From Corella eumyota (Eukaryota; Chordata; Ascidiacea; Phlebobranchia; Corellidae), in NCBI GenBank assembly GCA_963082875.1, contig OY720100.1, positions 17,260,591-17,324,590 of the forward strand: a DNA stretch of 64,000 nucleotides. Direction: 5' to 3'. The notes beneath the pieces were generated by a model. The model made no database searches and was not told the DNA's origin. It worked only from the letters and a program-made list of their open reading frames with translations. Positions 24,501 through 34,500 of this stretch are shown in pieces (position 1 is the first letter of the stretch; each line of letters starts with the position of its first letter). Position numbers and translations under genes: made by a program.

Positions 24501-27500
24501 AGACATTTTAAATTTAAAAATAGATTTTAAAATTTCAGTTTAATTAGGAAACTTGATAATATTAATTAGGAATTTTGTAATTGACTTTTTTAATTAATTT
24601 GCTAATTAATAAACTATTTTAATATTTGGTATTTAGTTTTAATTTTCGTTTAATTTTTTTAATATTTAAATTTTTTTGTTTAGATCTCGGAAGAAGAAAT
24701 TGATCGAATTCTCTCCGGAAAAGATTTTGAAGAAGAGGCCCAACGTGAACAACTCCAACTCGGCCCCACCAATTCGTACCCTTCACTCACGCACGCTCCC
24801 CCGGGATTCATGTCGCTCTTTCCCCGCGACCAGAACAACTTAGTCTCGAGCGCCTCAGGTTCACCACCTGCATTGAACGGAGTGTTCCGAGGTCCGAATG
24901 CGTCGATGCAACGAGGTTTAATGGGAGGGACGAATTCATCGCAATTCATGCCACAATATTCGGGAATGAGGTGAATAAATCCGTTTTTATTTAAATATTA
25001 ACAACTAAAAGTCCTTTTTATCATTATTGACCTTAAAAAAAAAAAAAAAAAAAAGTTAAATTTAAATTACATATTTAAGTAAAATAAAATTTTGACCAAT
25101 TTTTAAACATCATTAAAATGTATAAACATTGTTAATCAAATATATCGCAATATTGACGTTTTTTTCGTATTTTACAATTACTTTAAAACATTTCGTATTG
25201 TATTATAGTATAACATATTGGTTTAGTATACGCAGAAATATCAAATACTCCAACAATAAGAAAAACAAAAACCCTAAAACATCTGTCAATATAATTGACT
25301 CATTATTAAATTTCTTAGAAGATAAATGATTTGTTCAACATATTGTTCTAATATAAACCAATGGTTAACCAGAATATTATTTTTTAGTAGAATAGATAGC
25401 TTAATTAAAAGTTGATAATTATTTATTAATTAATGAATTTTTTTGTACAGAGAAAGTCCATATTATCCTGGGATGGCTGCTGCAGCTGCTGCTGCTTATC
25501 AACTACCAATAAACCAGTTTCAACAACCACAACACCAATCTAACACCATGTAAGTACAAATAAACCATTTTTAAACACCATCATACACATCGAACACAAT
25601 AGAATGATCAAAAAATATTTTTATACACTATAAAACCAACTTAACACTAAGTAAGAACCAATAAACCAGTTTTTATTATTTACAACACCATACTAACACC
25701 ATATAAATACCATTTAGCCATTTTTACACCATTCGAATACAGGTTAACCAATTTTAACACCAGTAAACCATTCTTACACCATTTTAAATAACAATAAAAA
25801 TGATTTTTTAGAAATCGATCTCCGGATTCAAAGAATGAACTCTCTAGCGCCTCTCTAGTGGAGCAGTTGGTGTTTGCCGAAGATATTTCTTTTTTATCCT
25901 CGATCGGACCAAACCAGATACCAAAAGAATCAACAATTTCAAAGGTGGTTCAAATTTAAAATTTCGTTTTCTATAAAGGGATATTCATTGGTGTATTTAA
26001 ATTGTTTTTAAATATATTTAGTTTGGTATTAAAATAAAACACCATATTTTAGGACTATTTATGGGATTTTTTAAACTTTTAATATTTTAAATTTCTGTTT
26101 TTTAGGATCAGTTATTTGGGGTGTTGTGCAGAGTAGCTGATGAAATGTTGTACAGACAAATTGTTTGGATTAAAAAGTTGCCGTTCTTCGAGAATATTTC
26201 AATCAAAGGTTTGTCTAAAAATCAACTTAAAAAAAATAAAGCATACATTTATGTTATTTAAAAGCTTTGAAAATTTGTAATAAAATAAAAACTAATAGAA
26301 AAATATAATCTTTAACTTAAATATTACAAATTAAAGCTTTTTGCTGAGCTAGCACTTAATCAGCAGCTTAATTATCAGGCAATTAAAATCTATAATATCC
26401 CAAACTGTCAAAGTTAACTCGAGACTGGGTCAGGGTAACAAATTTTACTCTATGTTTAGGCTGTAAAGCCGACCTTCCCACATCGAGGATAAATATTAAA
26501 CTTTCAATTTTTTTTATATTTTTCTAGATCACACAACGTTGTTAAGTACAACTTGGGCGGAGATTATTCTTCTGGCAGCATTGTGCGTTCACGAAGATCA
26601 ATTATTTGGTGACTTGGCTGATATAACAGCAAAATATTTTCCAGACAGGGACGAACTGTCAAGGTAGTTGATGTTTTTAATAAATATTGTTTTTTTTTTG
26701 AAGCTGTATCTGATGGTATTTCAAGAAGCGTTTTTGTTATTTTCCGATCCGGAAACGCCTCTCAGTGACGTCATAATATCCTTTGTCACTTGATATTGTT
26801 CTTATACCACCACGCATAATAAGAAAAAATATTTTGATTTTGTTTCGAATATGTTGGAAATTTTTTTGTTTTTGGTGTTTTTTTTAAAACTTCCACCGCA
26901 AATTGAACTTAATTAACTTTTAAATAAAAAAAAGTTTAAAAAAATTATCAAAACGCGTCAACGTTACACTTTTAACCCATTTGAACTTAGTTTTACTTTT
27001 GTGACGTCACTTCCTTTGTTTGTTACGTCATATTTCATGATCAACATTAAACTTAAATGTTCTAAGTTCAACTAATTATTCAAATCCGTTGTTTTTACTT
27101 AGATTTACTGATTATGAGATGGAGATATTGGAAAGGATGACGTATTTGTATCAGAAGTTTGCCCATCTTAAAATAGATAAAGAAGAATATGTGATCATGA
27201 AGGTTATAAACTTCCTTAATCAAGGTCAGTAACTTATTCTAATATTTAAGTTCTAATCTTTAACATTGTCTAATAACCTTAATTTTTATCGCTTTTTTAT
27301 TAGTTTTTTTGCGTTTTGTTAATTTTTTTTTAATTATTTTAAATATTTGTATTTTTTGTGGTAAAAAAATTTGTTAATCTAAAAAAAAATAATTGTTTTT
27401 TCTTGACTCGACCTATCTTACTGTTCTGACTAAAATTTTAATAATAGATTTGTTAAAACTCTTTAAAATTTACATTTATGTTAATTAAATGGTCATCGCA

Positions 27501-28944
27501 GGTATAGGGTTTTAAGTTCGACTTTTTAACTTAAAATAAATATTTTACCATTTAAACCGAACTTAAATAATTTTTATCAACGCACGTTAAAGATTTATAT
27601 TTAGTTGTAGACACCACGATGCCAACATTTATTTCTTGAATGTCTAGTTTTAATTAAACTAATGTCATGATGATTATTCATTTCTTACCTTTATTTTTAA
27701 ATGTAAATCTGTCTTGAAACATGATATATCTATTGAATTACCAGACATTGTTAAAGTTGAAATTACCATTTAAGTTTAAGATATAATGTTTTAAATGTAA
27801 ATCGATTTTTTTGAATAATTTAAATTCTTTTACCTTAGATATTAAATAGCTTTTTTATCTAATTATAAGATTTGGTTAAAATTTACATTTAGATTTAAAA
27901 TATAATCTATTAAAAGTGCAATATTTTAATAATTTTTACTTTTTCTACTTTAGATATTAAAGGGCTTCAAGAAGTTGATAGAGTTGAAGAAATAAACAAG
28001 AAATATTGGTATGCTTGTCAACGTTTCACCGAGTTAAGAGCTATGGAAAGAAGCACCGGAGGTCGGGAAACTTCGCCAAATTCTGCGGCGTCTGGAGCTT
28101 CCAGGTTCCGCGATTTGATGCTCTGTCTTCCCGAGATCAGATATGTTGCTGGAAAGATGTTGAACACGGATGTACCCAAGCTCCCACTTCTATTTAAGGT
28201 GAGTTAGAATCAAATATAAGCTAAGAACTACCTATATTTTATGCTAAAGGTTATGGGTTTGATTCCTACTGCCTCCAAGTCGTTTTTTAGTAAGAATAAA
28301 AGTTTAAAAACATTTTTTTTTTCAGGCAATATTACACACTTGCAAGCTACAGAAAGTCCAATCGGCTCAACTGACGTCATCGACTAACAACCAATCAAAT
28401 CCACCCTCGCCTACGTCACCAAATAACGCCCGTCATTTTGGACCACGTGATCACTTTAGTGGGTCACGTGATGACGATAAAATGGCGGCAGCTGCGACTA
28501 TGTTGGATTTAACCACGCATAGAGGTAAACATTTTAAAAATCAAAATTTGATTTTTTTTACTTCTTAATTTATTTAGAAACTTAGAAAACATAATTTTTT
28601 GTTAAATTTTTAAATACGCTATTCTTTCTTCTTTTTTAAATTTTTGGAGACTTTTTTTTGCAATTTTAAATTGTTTTTAAAACACAATTTTTTTAAAACA
28701 GAAGTTTAATTTTTTTTAAATTTTTTTTTGTAATTTTAAATTTATTTTAAGTTACTTATTTGTTTTTTTTTTTATTTTTACCAACTTTTTGCCCTCAGGA
28801 AGTGACCCAGTTCGTTTGAACGGAAGCAACAGTTCACTCGGTCCATCGTCAACAACTAGCTCGACAGCATCATCTAGCGGTCAACAAATATCGGGTTCAC
28901 CAAGCAACGATCGAAGCAGTCAGGATAATACTGATTCATCCTAA
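21519..28944 (+). CDS. NR6A1: Nuclear receptor NR6A1 (germ cell nuclear factor, GCNF)
   Basis: Twelve exons: 21519-21753, 23805-24035, 24122-24177, 24684-24970, 25451-25549, 25812-25944, 26106-26208, 26528-26663, 27103-27224, 27954-28198, 28326-28524, 28799-28944. All phases close, giving 663 residues (human about 480). The DNA-binding domain ([19 protein letters not shown] box [27 protein letters not shown]) is nearly identical to vertebrate GCNF, as is the following [19 protein letters not shown], which defines this subfamily. The ligand-binding domain follows ([46 protein letters not shown]). GCNF is an orphan, mostly repressive factor that binds DR0 elements and silences pluripotency and germline genes. 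An in-frame TAA precedes the ATG at 21519. Odd points are an Ala run in exon 5 and a Ser/Asn-rich C-terminal extension of about 110 residues. Confidence 0.95.
26338..26495 (+). repeat. tRNA-derived SINE, 5'-truncated
   Basis: Carries the family body (CTGAGCTAGCACTTAATCAG, TATAATATCCCAAACTGTC, AACTCGAGACTGGGTCAGGG, CCCACATCGAGGATAAA) but lacks the tRNA head. It lies in an NR6A1 ligand-binding-domain intron. Confidence 0.75.
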
Positions 28945-30186
28945 TTCCAATGCATTTAAACAGGAAAAGTATAAGTTTATATTCTATTAGGCTAATAGGG
29001 GTAAAATTTAGCCCCAATTTCTTCCAAAAATGCTTATTTTCAAGGGTTTATTATCGTGTTATATTTTTTGTGTGTTTGTCTCCAGCCTATTATTATTTTG
29101 TGATTATTATTTTGGTTTAGAGTAACGTTTTTTTGGTTGCTTTTTTCTATTAATTTTTATGCAAGAATGCACAAAAATCGCCCCGATATTATCTCAAATA
29201 AGAAAAATAACTTTTTTGTAAAAACTAAACCTCACAAAGTAGTTTTTTCTAACTTTTTTGAAAACTAATTTTCTAAAATTTAAAAAAATTTAACTAATTT
29301 ATTTTTTAATTTTCACAAACTAACAACATAAAATAACAACAACATAATTTTTACTGTGAAAGTTGAATACCTCAAAGCAACAATGCGCCTCTCTACTTAT
29401 TACTGTTACGTGTGACCAAAGATATTGTGACGTCATAATTACCGTACGTACAATCAGATAATTTCTTCACATTTTCGAAACCTTCAAAATTTTGTAAAAC
29501 TTCAATTTTTTTTTTATTCTGTGATCGCGCGTTTTTCTTCATCGTTTTTTTTTGTGACGTCATAATAACCAAAGTAGCCTCTCTTTCTCTTGTATGACGT
29601 CATACCGTGTTATTGTTACCAAAGAATCCTCGAAATGCTTCAAGTTTTGCATCATTATGCATTTTTGTTTTCAATCCTGTGAAAACGTTTGTGATGACGT
29701 CATTTACGCTGATGACGTCATCAATCGAGTATCATGCAGTTGTGAGGAGAAGTTATTGTAAGCCATTTTTTGTTAAAATTGGTTTTTTTTGCCATTATAA
29801 CTCAGGTGGTGTTGTGTAACAATCAGTTGTGTAAAAATTTTGTGTTTTTGACGATTTTCTTGTTTTTTTTTTGTAATTTATCGACCAATACCTCAACCTT
29901 TATAGTAAGCGCCCTTATTTGAGGCTCGTTTTGTTTCGCCTTCATTTCAATTTTGCCTTTTTTGCTCCAAGTTTTTCAAGGCCAAAAAAGGCGCGAATTT
30001 ACTCGGAATATTTCTTCTTAGTTACTACGGTGTGAATGTGTAATCACGTGACCTTATTTTTGATCACGTGACCTTACTTGTGATCACGTGACCTTATTTT
30101 TGATCACGTGGCTTAACTTTGTGATCACGTGACCTCATTTTTGATTCGCAAATAAAGAACACATTCAAAACAATGATTTTTTTTTC
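28945..30186 (+). other. NR6A1 3' UTR and convergent intergenic DNA
   Basis: Begins at the TAA (28942-28944) and contains AATAAA at 30151-30156, the likely poly(A) signal. Five exact TGACGTCA palindromes lie at about 29428, 29555, 29595, 29696 and 29713, and a CACGTG tandem repeat lies just before the poly(A) signal. No convincing coding region; the 29607-29819 open frame is weak. Confidence 0.5.
30042..30141. repeat. 20-bp tandem repeat with CACGTG palindromes
   Basis: Five copies of GATCACGTGACCTTATTTTT (period 20-21) start at about 30042, 30062, 30082, 30102 and 30123. Each core TCACGTGA is an 8-bp palindrome holding an E-box. It lies in the putative NR6A1 3' UTR, 10 bp before AATAAA, so it could act as DNA (bHLH sites) or as RNA hairpins. 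Confidence 0.85.
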
Positions 30187-30402
30187 TTAAAATTTTTTTA
30201 TTGTGATGTCATCCTGATGACGTGATTCACGCTGTTTAATTGTGACGTCATAAGTTAAATAATCGATGACGTTTTTATCCAAATCTTTTTCCTGTTTTGA
30301 ACGACAAAATATTTCGAAACGACAATAACACAAGAAACAAATTAGAATTGTGACAACAGTTAGAGCGATTGTTGCGCTTACAATCATGATTATTAACGTC
30401 AT
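30187..30402 (-). CDS. Candidate 71-residue single-pass membrane microprotein
   Basis: An uninterrupted frame starts MTLIIMIVSATIALTVVTIL, continues with ICFLCYC (one membrane helix, residues about 2-26), then a charged, presumably cytosolic tail with KQEKDLDKN and RESRHQDD. I recognise no family. Signs that it is a real gene: TATATAAG on the - strand at 30476-30483, about 75 bp upstream of the ATG; a TTTTTAG acceptor-like site between the two; and AATAAA at 30197-30202, overlapping the end of the frame, which allows a very short 3' UTR converging on NR6A1. Against it: no homology, single exon, and frames of this size occur by chance. A terminal-inverted-repeat element sits just upstream of the TATA box. 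Confidence 0.45.
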   Translation of the reverse strand: MTLIIMIVSATIALTVVTILICFLCYCRFEIFCRSKQEKDLDKNVIDYLTYDVTIKQRESRHQDDITIKKF

Positions 30403-30475
30403 AATTGTTAATTATTTACCTCCTATATTTCTAAAAACATAAAGTCTGTTAAACAAATTTCTTAACTAGTTTTTA

Positions 30476-30483
30476 CTTATATA
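30476..30483 (-). promoter_or_regulatory. TATA box for the candidate microprotein
   Basis: TATATAAG on the - strand. Initiation about 30 bp downstream would leave a leader of roughly 45 nt before the ATG at 30402. Confidence 0.35.
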
Positions 30484-30522
30484 GTAGCTAAATGCTGTCG
30501 AATTTTTTTGCTACTAGTCTAA

Positions 30523-30818
30523 CAGGTAACACTAAAAAGAAGAGGGAGGGAAACCTTCAAAAAAGGGGGGAGGCTTAAGGAAAAGTATTTTGCAGTGATT
30601 TTTAGTTAATAGCGCTTTTTTTAGAAATTTTGCAGTCATTTTTAGTTAAAAGTGTTTTTTTTAGAAATTTTGCAGTCATTTTTAGAAAATTTTTACTGCT
30701 TAATGCCTTATGCATCGACAATATCCGCTGCTGACTAAAATGACTGCAAAATACTTTCCCTTTAGCCCCTCCTTCTTTCCTGTCTTTCCTTCACCCTCTT
30801 CTTTAAGTATCACCTTTG
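30523..30818. mobile_element. MITE-like element with long inverted ends and internal repeats
   Basis: The left end (CAGGTAACACTAAAAAGAAG, AGGGAGGGAAA, then GGAAAAGTATTTTGCAGT) is mirrored at the right end, whose reverse complement reads CAAAGGTGATACTTAAAGAA, GAGGG, then GGGAAAGTATTTTGCAGT. The inverted ends run to about 90 bp with mismatches. The centre holds about three copies of TTTTGCAGTCATTTTTAGTT separated by T-runs. A short imperfect flank match (TCTAA/TCTGA) may be the target duplication. No coding capacity, superfamily not assigned. Confidence 0.6.
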
Positions 30819-31500
30819 TCTGACTTCTTTTACTACAACTAAATCTAAAAATAATTTGTCCAGCTTTTGTAATCTCAGTTTAAGTCAAATTAATCGATCA
30901 TTTTATTGATTCTTTTTACATGTATTTGTTGTAAGATTAAAACAGTTGAATAACGATTAAAGTTCAATATAATAATATAAAAAGCAAAAGTAAATTAAAA
31001 TAAACTTTAATATATTAAAACATGACTCAATTATTTTTACCGAGCTGACATATTTTCAATATTCTATATAATTTTACCATTTTTATTTATGTATAAGTCT
31101 TTAAATATGGTTGAAATGTTTCCGAAGGGAATTAATTAATTAAGATATTTTAATCAATAAATGTTAGAATATATTTTTAATTTAAAACAATATTTTTTTA
31201 ATTGTGAGATCATTTTTTAACTTAAACTTGGTTTTAAACTCATATTCAGCCTTGTTTTTTTAGGATGTTAGTGTTAAAGATTTTTTTATTTAACTCATGA
31301 CTTAAAAATCGGTTTAATAAATAAATAAAAATTAAACATATAAAATATTTTTGGCGCGTAAATTTAATGATGTCACTTAATTACGTATTACTGTGTTTTA
31401 TCACAAGGTTTGATTGTTACGTCATTGTTGTTTTTTGACTTGATGTCTTCAGTCAGTTTAAGTACGTTTTCAGTATGACGTTACTATCACCATGTGGACG
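30819..31500. other. Intergenic DNA; calcium sensor 3' UTR on - strand
   Basis: AT-rich. AATAAA on the - strand at 31285-31290, about 210 nt past the stop at 31501, is the likely poly(A) signal of the calcium sensor gene. Nothing else recognised. Confidence 0.45.
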
Positions 31501-34500
31501 TCATTCCATGAGGTCATCACCAAAATCATCCTGGTTAACGTTGGCGAGAAGTAAATTGGCTACAGTTGGATCTTGACATCCAACTTCAACAAATTCCTCC
31601 ATTGTTATTATTCCTAAACAATGGGGGCATTGTTAATAGACAAATACTTTGTTATTAGACATTGCGACATTGTTAAAAGTAAATTTACCGTCTTTATCTT
31701 TGTCTAGCTCGGCGAATAAACCTTTTGCGAATACGAGCGGCGAAGGTAAATCTTCCTCCTCGCTAGGTGTCTCTGTCATGCCGTACATCGCCTTAAAAAT
31801 AATTAATTTTAATTTTTGTAAGTTCAATAAAGTGTTATCCTAAATGGCATCAGACTACGAGCCGAAAGGTTTCGGGTTTGAGCCGCACCAATGCCACACT
31901 ATTCGCTCTTGAACCCAACGTTTACAGATAGCTCAAACACACTAAAAGATGTTAGGTTCAAGCCGCACCAATGCCACACTATTCGCTCTTGAACCCAACG
32001 TTTACAGATAGCTCAAACACACTAAAAGATGTTAGGTTCAAGCCGCACCAATGCCACACTATTCGCCCTTGAACCCAACGTTTACAGATAGCTCAAACAC
32101 ACTAAAAGATGTTAGGTTCAAGCCGCACCAATGCCACACTATTCGCCCTTGAACCCAACGTTTACAGATAGCTCAAACACACTAAAAGATGTTAGGTTCA
32201 AGCCGCACCAATGCCACACTATTCGCCCTTGAACCCAACGTTTACAGATAGCTCAAACATACTAAAAGATGTTAGGTTCAAGCCGCACCAATGCCACACT
32301 ATTCGCCCTTGAACCTAACGTTTACAGATAGCTCAAACATACTAAAAGATGTTAGGTTCAAGCCGCACCAATTCCACATTATTCGCACTTGAGCCCAGCG
32401 TTTACAGATAGCTTAAACACACCAAAAGGTTTTGGGTTTGAGCCACACCAATGCCACACTATTTGCCCTTGAGCCCAGCTTTTACAGATAGCTTAAACAC
32501 ACCAAAAGGTTTCGGGTTCGAGCCGCACCAATTCCACATTATTCGCCCTTGAACCCAACGTTTACAGATAGCTCAAACACACTAAAAGATGTTAGGTTCA
32601 AGCCGCACCAATGCCACACTATTCGCCCTTGAACCCAACGTTTACAGATAGCTCAAACACACTAAAAGATGTTAGGTTCAAGCCGCACCAATGCCACACT
32701 ATTCGCCCTTGAGTCCAATGTTTACAGATAGCTTAAACACGTCACAACAACCCAATCAAATTGTAAACCCTTTAACTAAAGGTGATATTGAAAAAAGGCC
32801 TTATTTTAATACCTACTTTAAAACTACAAGTGTATCAGTAAACTTCTTATAAAGATTGTTGCAGTAGTGGCTATGGTATTGACTTTAAGTCAATTGTCAC
32901 AAAGTTATCATAAATTTTTGCTAACTCTTTTATACGGAAACAAAGCGACAACAAATTGGCTTATTTCTTTTTTAAATGACATTGTGTTTTCCTTATTTAT
33001 TTTGCCTTAATAAATTTCAGGGCGATGATTTAACATCGGTATTAGCAACTTATAAATAATTAATTCAGTTTTAATGTTCGCATCTAGTATATGATAATTA
33101 AATACTCTGTATATAAAACAGCAAATCGATATAACGATTTTTAATTTATTTTCTATAAATTTTGGCTTCAATTTATATTTTTTTAATAAAAAATTCTGCA
33201 AAAATATGTTTAATATCCTTATCTTAGAATTTTTTAAAGTTTGGTTTTAACATTTTTTTTATATTTAAATTAAAAGCCTGATGTCATTTTTCGGTTAGTG
33301 CGTGTTTTTTGGCCTGTTCGCTATATATTGTGCGAATAAATATTATAAAAATATTAAAAGATATGCATAACATTAATAAATAAGAACAAATGGCATGTGA
33401 AAAGGTCGTTTCAATTATTTTCTCGGGTCAATGTTTTTGTTTTTACGAATGAGTCACATTTTGGTATCAATCAAATCAAAGAAAAAATCAATTTTCTTCC
33501 TAGAAACCTATTTTCGGTTATTCTTAGTAATGCCACTAATTTTCAGTTTTCTAATTGATTCGCCAATTTAGTTATTCAATTATTGATCGCTCGAAACAAG
33601 ACACTTGATTGGGTAGAATATAACGCGTTTGATGACGCTTATATGACGTAACAATACTCACACTTACATTAATTATTTAAATAAGTGAAATTAAAAGTAA
33701 ACACTGTAAACAGTTGGAAAGCGAGAACGATTAAAAATACTTAGAATTTTAATAATTAACGTGGTTCAGTGTTATAATAATAGTAAACTTGGTCTGTTTA
33801 TAAAGTTTTTGCAAGAACGCTATTGTCACAGTTTTAAGGTTAAAGTTGTGTTAAAAATTTAAATAAAAAATAAATTAAGTGTTTTTATGTAACCCTTTTA
33901 TCCGAAATTGTTTCAATTTTTTTTCTAAAAATATTATAAACTTTTACACAAAAATAAACAAAATTTGAATCCAAAATTTGACCATAACTTTTACCCAAAA
34001 ATAAACAAAATTTGAATCCAAAATTTGACCATAACTTTTACCCCAAAATAACTAAAATTTGAATCCAAAATTTCACTAAAACTTTTACCCCAAAATAACT
34101 AAAATTTGAATCCAAAATTTCACTAAAACTTTTACCCCAAAATAACCAAAATTTGAATCCAAAATTTGACCAAAACTTTTACCCCAAAATAAACAAAAAT
34201 TTTTTTTTAATAAATCCAGTATTAATTTTTTTACTTAAATATTATAATATATAGTTGGTTTTTCTTACCCTTACTATTCCTAATATTTCATCAAAACTTA
34301 AAACTCCATCTCCGTTCTCATCGTAAAGATAGAAGGCAAGCGATAATTTTTGTTCAAGCGTTCCTTTGGATAAAACGCTCAAAGCAATCATAAATTCTCG
34401 AAAGTCGATTGTACCTTTAACAATTTATTTTTGGTAATTTATGTTTTGTACTGTGTTAAATATATAAAATTAAAGTTAAGTTTACGTTGTTATTTTTTGA

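Noticed and set aside
24680-24949. 89-residue - strand open frame
   Set aside because: Antisense shadow of the NR6A1 exon 24684-24970.
31846-32745. 80-bp periodic array as a possible CRISPR
   Set aside because: The whole 80-bp unit repeats; there are no unique spacers between short repeats, and the setting is an intron of an animal gene.
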